Shown here piece by piece: positions 20,063 through 31,119 of a DNA stretch of 64,000 nt; position 1 is the first letter of the stretch; each line of letters opens with the position of its first letter. The notes below the pieces were generated by a model that ran no database searches, was not told where the DNA came from, and saw only the letters and a program-made list of their open reading frames with translations. Position numbers and translations under genes: made by a program. The stretch is from positions 1,178,001 to 1,242,000 of the forward strand of contig OX621248.1 of NCBI GenBank assembly GCA_951640165.1, read 5' to 3'. The DNA is from Pseudoips prasinana. Taxonomy: Eukaryota; Arthropoda; Insecta; Lepidoptera; Nolidae.

Positions 20063-20504
20063 GATCTAGACAACAGCACGCTTTAAGTCATGTAATATCA
20101 GTTTTTAGTAGACTCTTACTAACATGTGTGGTACTACCGAAAATATTTACGATAGCATGCAATTTGCATTTGGATCGGCTAATTCGCGCTATCGAAATGG
20201 CCGCGCGTCAAATTATTTGGGGATTATTGCCGAAATATAGCTGCTGATAGGGAAATAAATGAGGATATGTAGTTCTATCTAACGGGCTCATGTTGTTATG
20301 GAGTTTATCGTTAATAGGTAAGAACCATTCGATGATGCCTCATTATAAATATACGCCACGCAGAAAATGAGATGTTGGGTTCAAACCCTGTGTCGGCGTA
20401 AAATTGCCAGCACCAACGACGAGGAATCAACTATTAAAAAGAAACAGAAGCAGACTTTAGTCTAGGTAGGCAACACTGTCTAATTGAAATGAAAAATGAA
20501 AGTG
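20063..20504. other. no recognised feature
   Basis: A 69-codon plus frame (20038-20247) shows no domain. Unassigned. Confidence 0.35.
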
Positions 20505-20712
20505 ACTGCAGTGTGGCGCAGCGGCTACGACAGTCGCCTCGCCGCTTTGTGTCGCCGGTTCGATTCCCGCGCCGGACCACTATTGGTGTGACCCATAAAT
20601 AGTTGTTCTGAGTCTGGATGTAATTTGTGTCCGTCTATTATATGTTCGTAAAGTACCCCGCGACACAGGGTTTAGGTTTCCTAGTGCGGGCGTTGTTTTT
20701 TTTTTTTTAAAT
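20505..20712 (+). mobile_element. SINE C copy
   Basis: tRNA-derived head: GCAGTGTGGCGCAGCGGCTA (A box region) and CGGTTCGATTCCCGC (B box), then TTGTTCTGAGTCTGGATGTA, the shared SINE core-like segment, and a tail CGGGCGTTG plus a T run. Among the best-preserved SINEs here. Confidence 0.88.
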
Positions 20713-21066
20713 GGAAAATAAGGTAAAGTTTTTAACTAACAATAATGTCACCTCGGATTAAACCCATTGGTTACAATATTGCCTCTCATTCAAGCTGAAG
20801 CGTCCATAACTAGCCTTCTCTGACGATCGTTATGCAGACCGGTTCAGGCATACCCGTGTGTATGGCAAGCAAGAGAGTCCCAACAGCAACAAGAATTTCT
20901 ATTAAAATTCCCTCCGTGCCACAGAAAATAGTTCCTTAACCAAACATATTCCGAAATATTTATTTTATTAGTTGCCGACCCGGCAAACGTAGTTTTGCTA
21001 CATAAATAATTTCTAGTAATATTTTGGTAGTTAAATAAAAAACTTATTGTATATGGGATACACGCT
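20713..21066. other. unassigned, one possible repeat end
   Basis: GTTGCCGACCCGGCAAACGT near 20970-20990 is a partial palindrome that I associate with a dispersed lepidopteran repeat, but no second copy is present here to confirm it. Confidence 0.35.
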
Positions 21067-21067
21067 T

Positions 21068-21312
21068 TTTTAGGGTTCCGTACCCAAAGGGTAAAACGGG
21101 ACCCTATTAGTAAAACTTCGCTGTCTGTCTGTCCGTCTGTCACCAGACTGTATCTCATGAACCGTTATAGTTTAACAGTGGAAATTTTCAGAGATTATGT
21201 ATTTCTTTTGCCGCTATAACAACAAATACTAAAAAAGAAATATTAATGGCTTTTTATAGATAATGGTACGGAACCCTTCGTGGGCCAGTCCGACTCGCAC
21301 TTAGCCGGTTTT
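21068..21312 (+). repeat. T-family repeat, short form
   Basis: Starts TTTTTAGGGTTCCGTACCCA, has a GTCTGTCTGTCCGTCTGT microsatellite near 21120, and ends GTCCGACTCGCACTTAGCCGG plus TTTT. The longer form at 28822-29575 shares both ends but not the middle. Confidence 0.78.
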
Positions 21313-21364
21313 ATTTTTTATTATTATCTCAACCGAAAACCTCCCAAAAAATATTTATCAATTA

Positions 21365-21752
21365 CATACAATAATAATAATAATGTCCTCTTAGCCGAAT
21401 TTCGGCCACGGCGGCCAGTCTCAACAGAGATTAGCCATCTGCGCGGGACATATTATAGTGCTCAAGTGTGTGCGTAAACACAGGAGCACTTTCTATTCCA
21501 TCACTCTCATGATCCGATGGGACTAGCGACACGACCAGAAAGAGGTCAGGTACAGGACCGACGGCTTTACGTGCTCTCCAAGGCACGAGGGTATAATACC
21601 GCCAACATCGCAAAAGAAAAATTTCTCTTTTTACAGAATTTTTTCTTTTTACAGAAAAGTCCCAAAATCACTTTTGGCCAGACCCGGGATTTGAACCCAG
21701 GACCTCGTTCTCTGCGGGTGAACACGCTACCGCTAGACCAACGAGGCAGTCA
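21365..21752 (-). mobile_element. SINE M copy with intact tRNA-like head
   Basis: Minus strand: TGCCTCGTTGGTCTAGCGGT (A box), GGTCCTGGGTTCAAATCCCG (B box), then the M body and an ATT tail at the left (21371-21385). This is the reference copy for the family; others at 9962, 19705, 24108, 37690 and 57577. Confidence 0.86.
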
Positions 21753-22044
21753 GACAACATTGTTAATGAGAGTAACCTGGTCACAGGCTTACTGACGGGT
21801 GTTAGCCCGTGACTACGATCAATGCAACTTGGTCAAAACGTCGGGAAAATATCAACAAAGGTTAGTCGTGTCAATACCTGTAAATAATGTTGTATAATGA
21901 TGATACGCGAAGCTTTAAAAGTGTGTATGAATTACAATATAAAAGGGGACTGTCCATATTTCAAATGAAATAGCATTCTGCGCAACGTAATTAATTCATG
22001 TTAAATAGTAGCCTATTTAAGAATTAATGTTCAATATCATAAGT
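21753..22044. other. no recognised feature
   Basis: Spacer between SINE M and an RTE end; nothing matched. Confidence 0.35.
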
Positions 22045-22318
22045 AGCCGACATAGCCCAAAGAACTGCCAAACTGAAGTGGCAGTTGGCAGGGCACATAG
22101 CTCGTAGAACCGACGGACTTTGGGGCAGAAAGGTTCTCGGTGGCGACCACGAACGGAAGACGCAGCGTGTGCAGGCCCCCTACAAGATGGACCGACGATC
22201 TTGCAAAGCTCGCGGGAAGCCGTTGGATGCGGGCAGCGCAGGACCGGCTATTGTGGAAATACTTGAAGGAGGCCTTTGTCCAGCGGTGGAAGTCTTCCAG
22301 CTAATATGATGATGATGA
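22045..22318 (+). pseudogene. RTE-type LINE 3' end
   Basis: Encodes, with frameshifts, AKLKWQLAGHIARRTDG and the GRRS...RW region of the RTE polymerase C-terminus, then GGAGGCCTTTGTCCAGCGGT and an ATGATGATGATG tail. A 74-codon frame (22085-22309) covers part. Confidence 0.82.
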
Positions 22319-22356
22319 TCATAATAAAATCACATAACTACAGTAGAACTTGCTTG

Positions 22357-22625
22357 CTTATCGTATGGGTAGTGGTAACCCTAGTGTCAGAGTTGCACAA
22401 GCCGCCCAGTAGGCCTTTAACATGGCTTAACGACTGTTGTCTGATGACTACAACCCGGGACCGACAGCTTAACGTGCCCTCCGAAGCACGAAGACGCTCA
22501 GAAATTAAACCACTTTGGCGGTCACCCATCTATGGACTGACCGCGAGACTAGTTGCTTAACCTCACCGATCACTTACGGACCGGTGATAGCATCTAGCTA
22601 TGAGCGCCTCTAATAGTAGAACTAA
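22357..22625 (+). repeat. G-family repeat, near full length
   Basis: From CTTATCGTATGGGTAGTGGT through GTGCCCTCCGAAGCACG and CACCCATCTATGGACTGACC to ATAGCATCTAGCTATGAGCG. The short plus and minus frames across it are incidental. No tRNA-like boxes that I trust; class uncertain. Confidence 0.75.
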
Positions 22626-22984
22626 AGAGTAGAAAAAGTAGAACTAAAGAGAATGAAGTTTTGAACAGTTAGAGTTTATATGAAGAAGGAGTACAGAAAG
22701 CAAATACTTTTGTATAAAAGGCATTAGAAGTAAATTATTTTTATAAAAATATATTACACTATCATGCTTTTGCCATATTGACAAAACGAAAAGAGATGAC
22801 AAACTGAGTGTCAAAACTGAGAACAGATTAATATTATTTGTCTTTAATGTCTATAGTCTTTGATAATAGAAACCTGATGGGCGAATATTGAACGAGTGCG
22901 ATCTCTAGTACACATAAAATAATAAGTAACGTTGAGAATGATATCACCATATCATACACCATATCACCATCATACATCATATCA

Positions 22985-23240
22985 CCGTAACCTAGTTGGT
23001 AGTGTTCCTGCCTACGAAGCTGGTGATCCTGGGTTCGAATCCCGGAAGGTGCAAATATTTGTGTGATGAGCACGAATATTTGTTTCTGAGTCATGGATGT
23101 TTCCTATGTATTTAAGTATTTATCTATCTATATAAGTATGTATATCGTCGCCTGGTACCCATAGTACAAGCTTTGCTTAGTTTGGGGCTAGGATGATCTG
23201 TGAGACATTGTCCCCAGATATTATTATTATTATTATATAA
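22985..23240 (+). mobile_element. SINE A copy
   Basis: Full length: CACCGTAACCTAGTTGGTAG, GGGTTCGAATCCCGG, body, and tail of ATTATT. Preceded by short ATCACCAT repeats (22945-22985). Confidence 0.87.
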
Positions 23241-24105
23241 AAACTTTTACTATAAATATTATTTTAATTCAAAATGTAATTATTAAACAAATTAGTATCA
23301 CATTACTTTTTATTAGATTAAATTAAATTCATTCATACAATTGTGAGCCTTATAGCCCAACGGCATAGCGTTTTGATTTCAGAGCTTAAAAAATCGTTAT
23401 TAGCGCTTGTTTTACAAACTTCTCAACAGTCTATTTCGAAGTTTTGCTTTCTATCCTCCTATAGATAGAAACATCCAAAGTTATAAGACTGAGTCTTAAT
23501 TACGAATATTTAACAGGAAAACTCTTCTAATTTGTGTTTTGAACAACAGACATTGTTCCCCAAAGTATGTTCAAATTCTGTAAAAATAAGTCTCGTAGGG
23601 CTCACAATGGTTTCTTATTATTCTTGTTTAAATTGGATTAGTGAGAGATTACAAAACCAAACGTAATAAATGATTTTGAGCACTCTACTCCTCTTTTCGC
23701 ACATGCGTATCCTTCTACCGTCGTATTGAGTAGTTCACAGGCCTGGAATGAGAAATAATCAACTCACATGAGGCTTCCTCGACATATCATTGCTTAAAAG
23801 TGAACGGATTTTGAAAATAATTTATTTATTCCATATGGAATGGATAAAACGCATAGAAAATAAACATGCAGTTAAATTGATACCCTGAAGTCGGTTAAAA
23901 ATAAACAGTACTCTAACTACTATAAATTTTGATACGTAACAAAACTCTTTCAATTTAAAGAAGTTTTTTTCAAATTGGTTTTAGTATCCAGTAATAGTAT
24001 ATATAGACAATCCTACCTCTCCGCGTCCTTTTTTTGGAGTTGGTTAAAATGGTCATCAAAACCAAGTTGATAATAATAATGAATTTATTTCTAAAACAAA
24101 AGTAC
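23241..24105. other. no recognised feature
   Basis: AT-rich, no frame above 60 codons and no repeat matched. Confidence 0.35.
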
Positions 24106-24107
24106 AT

Positions 24108-24410
24108 AATAATAATAATGTCCTCCTAGCCGGATTTTGTCCACGGCGGCCAGTCTCAACAGAGATTAGCCATCTGCGCGGGACATATTATAGTGCTCAA
24201 GTGTGAGCGCAAACACAGGAGCATTTTCTATTCCATCACTCTCATGATCCGATAGGACGTCTAGCGGCACGACCGGAAAGAGGTCAGGTACAGGATCGAC
24301 GGTTTTACGTGCTCTCGGAGACACGGGGGTATAATACTGCTAACTCCCAGACTTCTGATACTGATGCTGAGAAATTTTTCTTTTTACCGAAAGGTCCCAA
24401 AATCATAGGC
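24108..24410 (-). mobile_element. SINE M copy, head missing
   Basis: Matches 21365-21650 closely on the plus strand (CACGGCGGCCAGTCTCAACAG, ATTAGCCATCTGCGCGGGAC). The tRNA-like head at the right is lost near 24410. Confidence 0.8.
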
Positions 24411-24574
24411 ATCATCATAAGATAAACAGTTACTTAGTACAATGTTATTAACAAAATGGTTAGTCCCCTGCCCTTCAAAATAGGTAAAAACCTGTGCTTT
24501 GAATGGTCAGTGGTTCAGCTCTAATTTATATTCTGTACACTATTTTATACCCCTTTTAATATCCATATAAATTT

Positions 24575-24718
24575 TGGTTCATCCGACTCGATGGTTGCTG
24601 GAAGAGATCGCTTTTAGCGATAAGGCCGCCTATTGCATGAACATTACTGTTATTTAATTTACTGAACTGTATATTATATAACACAATAAAGTGTACTTAT
24701 TATTATTATTATATAGGC
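24575..24718 (+). mobile_element. D-family retroelement 3' end
   Basis: GCTGGAAGAGATCGCTTTTA and GCGATAAGGCCGCCTATTG, then ACACAATAAAGTGTACTT and ATT repeats. The inverted words GATCGCTTT/AGCGAT form a small hairpin. Same family as 30660, 42090 (minus) and 47320. Confidence 0.7.
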
Positions 24719-24719
24719 A

Positions 24720-25350
24720 TTAAATTGTAACATAACACAGGTTAAGATACTGTACAATACAAAAAAATCGAGTTACGTATTCACATGAACGTTTAAATTT
24801 AGAATCAACTCATCAATTCAAAGTTAACTTAATACACTACTATTTTCGTAGTTAATTAAGGTACTGGCATTTAAAAAGTAAAAGTTTATAAAATGTGTGA
24901 CCTTCTTTTATAATAAAGAGTTTTATTAGATAAAGTAGGTATTGCCGAAGATCTACATCCTCATCTTCCATCTCCAGACTCCCGCATAAATTGTGACACT
25001 AAAATACCCCCACGTCAATATCCCAGGCGCCAAAGAGTCACTTTCATCCACGGGTTTAAGTGCATTCTTTTGTAGAAATAGCTTCTAAAAATCTCTTAGA
25101 AGAAATTACTTTGAGAGCGCAACGGGGTGGAAAATCTGAAAATACTGCTTGATATTGCTGTAAGTTGCAAGTAGTAGTGGATTTTAAATTGCTATTTGAT
25201 GGAGATTAACAAAATGTATTCTTACCTTTAGTGAAAGCGACTTCAATTACCTTCAGCTCTGTATTATTAGGTATTATACCTGTAATATGGACGGCAATCA
25301 ACCTAAAGCGGAGCAATCTCTTCTGTGTGTTCTAGCCGTGTAGCTTGCAG
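24720..25350. other. no recognised feature
   Basis: AT-rich; no domain or repeat found. Confidence 0.35.
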
Positions 25351-25351
25351 T

Positions 25352-25592
25352 TGACGGGCCGGTTGACGCGTTTGGTAAATGCTTGCCTTTCACGCCGCGG
25401 GTTGGTACGATTCCCACCCAAGACAGATATCTGTGTGCATGAACATGTTTATTTGCCCTGAGTCTAATTACATAAGTATGTATTTACAAAAGAATAGTAC
25501 GTGTAGTATATGTAGTATATCAGTTATGTGGTTCTACTTAGTTTGGGATCAGATGGTCGTGTGTGAATAATGTCTCAGTATATTATTGTTAT
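25352..25592 (+). mobile_element. SINE B copy
   Basis: GGTAAATGCTTGCCTTTCACGC, a B-box variant GTACGATTCCCACCCAAG, TGTGTGCATGAACATG, ending TATTATTGTTATTA. The loss of one G in the B box would weaken pol III use. Confidence 0.8.
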
Positions 25593-25599
25593 TACATTG

Positions 25600-26045
25600 T
25601 TGGGAATATATATATGGCCTTTGCGTCTGTTACAGACCATTTCTGGCGCATTGTCTGAGAGACATTTTTTTTTATGGCTAAACACACCGATGCGAGAGCG
25701 ACATAGCCTGCCGCAGGCCTGACAAGAGAAGTTGGCGGTGGTTGGTGCCGAGCCGCTTTCATGTCGCTTCCGTCTCTTATCAGCAAGTACTCCGAACCAG
25801 GCTTCGTTTCAGATCTGACGACCCTTCACTACACGTTTGCGCCATTCAACTCTATTTTCAGCGAGCTTTTCCCAACTACAGTGGTCAATTTTAAAAGCGG
25901 CCATATCCCGCTTGGCGCAGTCTTTAAAGCGAAGCAGAGGTCTACCGACATCGCGCTTCGCATTAGCTACCGCACCCAACAGAACACATCGTGGTATTTG
26001 AGTGGGTTCCATTCTGTTGGGAATATACGTCAATTATTCCGGTAT
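25600..26045 (-). pseudogene. LINE polymerase C-terminus with a zinc-finger-like tail
   Basis: Minus strand, two frames. The first (26033-25809) has VGRPLLRFKDCAKRDM and WEKLAENRVEWRKRVVKG. After a shift the second, beyond about 25790, carries remnants of a C-x2-C...H-type finger (CQVC-like) that is better kept in the plus-strand copy at 47800-48055. This pattern closes the polymerase of certain non-LTR elements; I do not assign the clade. The RT core is missing. Confidence 0.72.
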
Positions 26046-26064
26046 ATATTTGCTATTATTATAT

Positions 26065-26175
26065 TAGGTATATTGGAAACTGCTGGATGCGAGTAACGCA
26101 AGACCGGCAATTATGGAGATCTTTGGGGGAGGCCTTTGTCCAGCAGTTGACGTCTTTCGGCTGATATGATGAGGA
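26065..26175 (+). mobile_element. RTE-type LINE 3' end, short
   Basis: GCTGGATGCGAGTAACGCAAG, then GGGGGAGGCCTTTGTCCAGC and CGGCTGATATGATGAGG. About 100 bp of the terminus only. Confidence 0.75.
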
Positions 26176-26274
26176 TATTTGCTATATTGCTATAAATGTC
26201 AGGGTCCGTACTGGTCGTTGTTTTAACTAGAGTTCAATCAATACAAATATTAATATGAACTTATGTGACACACC

Positions 26275-26530
26275 CTTTCCAAATTACTGTCTTAAGGGAG
26301 TAGTAAAGCTCCCCACATCATAGATGCTTTTATACTTCCCAGAATGCCACTGATATGGCTTAAAGACTGCTCGGCTCTCTTACGGTTGCATTTTAATGGT
26401 CTCCGAAGTACCGAGAGTCAGAAATGAAAGAATAAGGTAATCACCCATCTACAGGCTAACTTCACGTCTAGTAGCTTGCCTTGCCAATAACTTATGGACT
26501 GGTAAGGACACCAGGTTATTAGTGTCTCTT
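26275..26530 (+). repeat. G-family repeat, highly diverged
   Basis: Order of words follows the G family (ATGGCTTAAAGACTG, GTCTCCGAAGTACCGAGA, GTAATCACCCATCTACAGGC, AACTTATGGACTGGTAAG), with many substitutions. Confidence 0.5.
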
Positions 26531-26649
26531 TTTACTATACCATATTGATCCACATAGATATGCAGATATTTGCACTTACCAACAGACTACTGAACAAAAT
26601 TTAATGTAGGTACATATTTGAAATATGAGACCAGTCACAAATACTTTTA

Positions 26650-26834
26650 TCCTACTAATATAATAAATGCGAAAGTTTGTGACTGTGTGAGTGTGTATAT
26701 TTGTTACTTCTTCACGTCTAAACGGCTGGAGCGATTTTAACAAAGTTTGGTATGGAGTTAGCTGACACCCTGGATTACCACATAGGTTATAATTAATAAA
26801 GTTTAACGTGGGTGAAACCGCGGGGTACAGCTAG
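26650..26834 (+). mobile_element. short Helitron
   Basis: 185 bp from TCCTACTAATATAATAAATG (after an A) to CCGCGGGGTACAGCTAG (before a T). The interior has CTAAACGGCTGGAGCGATTT. Terminal CTAG, A^T insertion and no target duplication. Non-coding. Confidence 0.85.
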
Positions 26835-26839
26835 TCTCA

Positions 26840-27235
26840 AATAAATCTTTCCGTACATCTATCTTGCACACTCACTTTTCTCAGTTTCACCCGAAGAAAA
26901 TAAGGAAAGTGTTACATTCTCATGGCTAAAAATAAACCTCTGTTTCCCCCGCGGGTACAATACGTACTTGGGCACTAAATTAGACGGATACTCAGTCATT
27001 GGCCCCTGATTGCAATGTTTCCCTCCGGAGTGTTAATTCTAGTATATATGTGGGGCAAGACTATCTTTATAAGAAATATATTGGACAGAGAAAGCTTGAT
27101 CAATACTTATTGTGCTAATAAATATTCATTATTATTCAAGAGAGGTAGGGCATTGCGTTATTTCACTCAATGAGCAGCCCGACTGGGGAAGTTCCTCCAC
27201 CATACTGAAGACATTTTTAAAATAAATTAAAAATT
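26840..27235. other. unassigned, with an O-family-linked segment
   Basis: 27135-27215 (AGAGGTAGGGCATTGCG, GAGCAGCCCGACTGGGGAAG) recurs at 36272-36350, where it directly precedes an O repeat. It may be the coding end of the element whose 3' end is O. Otherwise nothing. Confidence 0.4.
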
Positions 27236-27239
27236 AAAT

Positions 27240-27595
27240 TAAATTTTAAAAAGTTTTTATTCACGTCGACTTTAAAAAAGCGCTTGTAAATAGTCAGAAC
27301 ATGTTTGTAGTAATACAGTTATTATTTCTAGTTACTTATTACAGATATTTAGGTACACGGAATGTTAAAACATATTTAGCTAGCTCGTATTAAGTTATTG
27401 TCAAGGAGATTATACTTAGGTTTAATTATTGAAATTTATATTTTACTACATCTTGTCTGAATGGTTCTGTCTATATTAAGGTATGAATTCAGTATTATTA
27501 TTATAACGGACCTTGTGTTTAAAACGACGGTCGCGCTTTATAAAGCTACCACTGGATCCAATGCGCCCCAACTGAGAAGAATCCTTAATAATATC
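27240..27595 (-). mobile_element. N-family repeat, minus strand
   Basis: Inverse of 31717-32010, extended at its 5' side by the ACGGTCGCGCTTTA/GGATCCAATGCGCC segment also found at 43745-43790. AATAAA-type 3' end at the left (27240-27260). Confidence 0.72.
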
Positions 27596-27599
27596 ATTA

Positions 27600-27810
27600 A
27601 TAATTTTAATGTTGTGTTTCTGCGTGTGAGTACGGTCGTCAGAGCTCATTGGGGTGGGGGGGAAAGGCCAGCAACACTTGTTTGCTGATTCTTAAAGGCC
27701 GGCAACGCACTCGCGACTCCTCTGGCGTTATGAGTGTCCATGGGCGGTGGTGATCACTTACCATCAGGTGACTCACTTGCTCGTTTGCCGCCCTCTCATA
27801 TAAAAAAATA
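27600..27810 (+). repeat. O-family repeat
   Basis: TTGTGTTTCTGCGTGTGAGT, GGCCGGCAACGCACTCGCGAC, CCATGGGCGGTGGTGATCAC, CTCGTTTGCCGCCC and an A-rich end. It abuts the N copy. A retroelement 3' end is likely. Confidence 0.75.
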
Positions 27811-28130
27811 ACATTAATACTGCTTACTGCTATTAATCATACGGAGGTCAAAGTTTTAAATCATCTGTCCTGCTAACTTCTTATCAGTAGCCCTAAGTCG
27901 AGGCTGTCCTCTGACAGGAGTTAATAATTAGATGTTTTATAAATTAAATAGCTTGATCCCTTGGTGACGATTAACGTCTCGTGAACTGGTGAAAACTATC
28001 TGGGGTAACCACATTTGTAACATTAAAAAAATTACTAAGTAGCTAAGCGGGAAATCAATTCCCGCTTAGCTAGTTAGATAATTTACCATCCGCGTTTTAG
28101 CTTAGATTATCATATAAGCTTCATCTTATC
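27811..28130. other. spacer with a 13-bp perfect hairpin
   Basis: AGCTAAGCGGGAA (28041-28053), loop ATCAA, TTCCCGCTTAGCT (28059-28071). No other feature. Confidence 0.5.
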
Positions 28131-28135
28131 TATCT

Positions 28136-28456
28136 TCTATACATATAATAAAATCGTAGCAACGTCAAAATTGTACATTGAATATTTTTTTTAAAGTATA
28201 CTTGGTACGTGATCTACAATGGATATCGAAGCCAAAAATATAGTTTTTAGATTTTTTGTCTATTTATCTGTTTGTCTGTATGTATGTCCGGGCTAAAAAC
28301 AAAAAGTACTGCATGGATTTACTTCAAATTTTGCATGAATATTACGAAGAGGTCGGGTCAACATATAGGCTACATATTATTACGCGATCACCTACGGGGA
28401 AGGAGCTGTGATAATTTATAAAGTTTAACGCGGGTAAAACCGCGAGGAACAGCTAG
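28136..28456 (+). mobile_element. short Helitron (321 bp)
   Basis: TCTATACATATAATAAAATC to CCGCGAGGAACAGCTAG. The interior has GGCTAAAAACAAAAAGTACTG and GGTCGGGTCAACATATAGGC. The base before the 5' end is T, not A, so this flank has probably mutated. Same subfamily as 49645, 58236 and 60028. Confidence 0.8.
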
Positions 28457-28526
28457 TATTGCAATAATCAGATCGAATTTATAATACGATACGTCATCAA
28501 CTTGCCAAATTTGAAGATGAATCACA

Positions 28527-28567
28527 TTTCAGCCACTTCTAATTGTTGTAATTAGAAGTGGCTGAAA
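28527..28567. repeat. perfect 18-bp hairpin, 5-base loop
   Basis: TTTCAGCCACTTCTAATT (28527-28544), GTTGT, and the exact inverse at 28550-28567. Not part of a repeat I can identify. Confidence 0.85.
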
Positions 28568-28821
28568 ATCGATGCCTTCGCCTCAATTACATGAATATAT
28601 ATACAAAGATCTAGTAAAACTAATTATACTGAGACTTGATAAGATATACAAAAGGATTATTCGAACAAAATTCTTAATCATCCATTCAACCGTTCAGAAA
28701 TTACGGGAGTTTCAATTATTAGCAAGCCTATTTTTATTATTTATTTCATTCCTAGGTACAGAGCTCATAATGTCATCCATTACTGTATTTGATAACTGAA
28801 AAATCCACCTATATACTATTT

Positions 28822-28873
28822 TTAGGGTTCCGTAGCCAAAAGGCAAAAAACGGAACCCTTATAGATTCGTCAT

Positions 28874-28904
<31 letters not shown>

Positions 28905-29575
28905 CGTATGTCACAGCCACTTTTTTCCGAAACTATAAGAGCTGTACTTCTGAAACTTGGTAAATAGATGTATTCTGTGAACCGCATTAAGATTTTTACA
29001 CAAAAATAGAAAAAGAACAATTATTTTGGGGGGCCGCCATACATAATTTTTTTTTATCGTACCCATACGTGTGGGGTGTCTATGGACAGGTCTTCAAAAA
29101 TGATATTGAGGTTCCTAATATAATTTTTTTCAACTAAAGAAACGTAAAACTAAGTACTAAAAATGTATACTTATATTTAAATTAAAATTAAAAATATACA
29201 TATTATTATATACAGGTCTATGATAATTTAAGTTTATTAGATAATTTGAATCCTTTGTATTAACATGAAATAAATATAATTTAGTGAATTAAATATTTTT
29301 TTCTAAACTGAATAGTTTGCACGACAGACACTTCCAAAGTGGTAAAATGGGTGACTTTCCTCTAACTTGTAAAATAAGAGAATGATAAAACTAAAAAAAA
29401 TATATGATGTACATTACCATGTAAACTAACAACGAAAATTAGTTTGAAAGTGATCTAGCAAGCAGTTTTTTTTTAATACGTCATAAACCGCAATTTGCAT
29501 TCATTTAATCAACTGAAATACTTGCTGCTTTGGAACCCTTCATGTGCGAGTCCGACTCGCACTTGGCCGGTTTTT
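28822..29575 (+). repeat. T-family repeat, long form (754 bp)
   Basis: Starts TTTTTAGGGTTCCGTAGCC, has a TGTCTGTC/CGTCCGT microsatellite (28870-28910), and ends GAGTCCGACTCGCACTTGGC plus CGGTTTTTTT. The interior is AT-rich with no frame. The matching ends flank a much shorter middle at 21068-21312. Class uncertain. Confidence 0.72.
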
Positions 29576-29930
29576 TTAACATGACGAATACAATTAGCTT
29601 AGGATGCTTTCACTGCTTCTTCAGACTTTTATATACTGTCAAGTCAACAATTAAGTATGCGGCCTATGACTTCTACTCCCCTCAAAGTGATGTGGCGATT
29701 TTTCTCTCACTCAGAACCACAACATTAACATTAAATGCTATTACCTGGAGTGTCCTCTATGAGGTAAAGGCACTTGCCCAGCTGATATGCTCATAGAGCA
29801 TAATAAAACTATATTTTTTAATGTTGTCACCGTTGAACGCTACTCAGGGGTCAAATAATTATGTAGGTGCTATAAACGCAATAGAATTCGAACCCGAATA
29901 TTAAACAATCTTTTTATTCTCCATAACCAT
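29576..29930. other. no recognised feature
   Basis: An 88-codon frame from 29530 begins within the T end and has no domain. Nothing matched. Confidence 0.35.
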
Positions 29931-29934
29931 CATC

Positions 29935-30030
29935 ATCTGAGCTTAAAGACGCCTTCTGCTAAACATAAGCCTCCCCAAAGATCTCCGTAACGATCTTGCG
30001 CTATCCGCACCCAGCGGCTTACATTTTATA
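29935..30030 (-). mobile_element. RTE-type LINE 3' end, diverged
   Basis: CATCATCATCTGAGCTTAAAG, CCTCCCCAAAGATCTCCG and CGCTATCCGCACCCAGCGGC on the plus strand, the inverse of the RTE terminus. Confidence 0.65.
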
Positions 30031-30034
30031 TGGA

Positions 30035-30465
30035 GTCTGCATCTTGCTGATTTTGATTAAATAAATAAAACTATGTTCAATTTTTTAAGAACTGCAATAT
30101 CACACATAGAGGTGCAGACATAAGTTTAACCCTATAACATCCCATTTTTGTAATGGGGTTAAGCTACCTGTTAAAATGAGACTGTTACTTCGTTATTATG
30201 GTTGGCAATCGCAAAGACAAGTATTTTACAGCTGTCCAAGATAGTTTAATTAAACTCTTTGTACGTAATTTAAGGCTTATATTTTATGCATTATTGGACG
30301 GCAGGAGTTTAACGAGCGACGTCATTTGTATTAATTAGCAGTTCTACAGCCTTGTTTACTTTGTGATTTTGGAGGAGATGGGGAAATGAGATCTTTTTCT
30401 GACTATTCGTGATGCCCAAGCGAAAATGGTACTTTTATATTCAAAGGTAAGATAACTTTTAATTG
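30035..30465. other. no recognised feature
   Basis: AT-rich, unassigned. Confidence 0.35.
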
Positions 30466-30469
30466 TACA

Positions 30470-30562
30470 GACTCCAGCACATGAAGCTACCCTACTACTA
30501 CAGGACCACTACCTGGCTTCGTGGGCGGGATCACTACCAACTAGGCTACGGTGACCGTATGT
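30470..30562 (-). mobile_element. MITE J end fused to a SINE A head
   Basis: 30470-30500 resembles the MITE J terminus (ACAGACTCCAGCACATGAAGC). 30510-30560 is the inverse of the SINE A head (CACTACCAACTAGGCTACGGT). Two truncated elements abut. Confidence 0.55.
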
Positions 30563-30659
30563 AGCCATAGATACCATGTATTTGGTATGCCCATTTACAC
30601 TATTATACACATTTTTTTTAAATATATTTATCCACAACTTCATTTGTTGCACACCCACT

Positions 30660-30842
30660 TTTTAAAACAATTACAGCTCCTATTGATCCAAAGGTTGTCT
30701 GGAAGAAATCGCTTAATGCGATAAGACCGCACATTGTACTAAATTGTATTTTATTTGTCCTACCTATTTATCCTGCTTGTGTGTACAATAAAGAGTTTAT
30801 ATTTAGTTGATATATGAGAGTGAGTTGATATTCTATTCTATT
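30660..30842 (+). mobile_element. D-family retroelement 3' end
   Basis: TTGTCTGGAAGAAATCGCTT, GCGATAAGACCGC, then CAATAAAGAGTTTATATT and a TATTC repeat (30826-30842). Same unit as 47320-47486. Confidence 0.75.
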
Positions 30843-30962
30843 CTACCCCAATCTGTCAAATTTCCCCACTTGAAAGTGAACCTTATGCTCACGTGATAAA
30901 GATGAAAATCTATAAAAGAAATTTGACAGATTGGGGTAGCTGGAAGCACTGGCGTCTGTGCA
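30843..30962. mobile_element. MITE J, left-truncated copy
   Basis: TACCCCAATCTGTCAAATTTC ... and inverse to GGCGTCTGTG. The outer 20 bases of the left terminus are missing, possibly lost with the junction to the TATTC tail. Confidence 0.75.
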
Positions 30963-31119
30963 TTAAATAGTTACTAAAAACAAAGCTACACATGACAGGG
31001 TGAGTAATTCTTCTGTTTTTACCACTCAAAATCTGTATAAAAATAACAAATATAAATCTGCCAAACTGCATAACAGTTTGTTGGCAGTTGTTCTCATCAA
31101 TATATTGTATGATCAAAAA

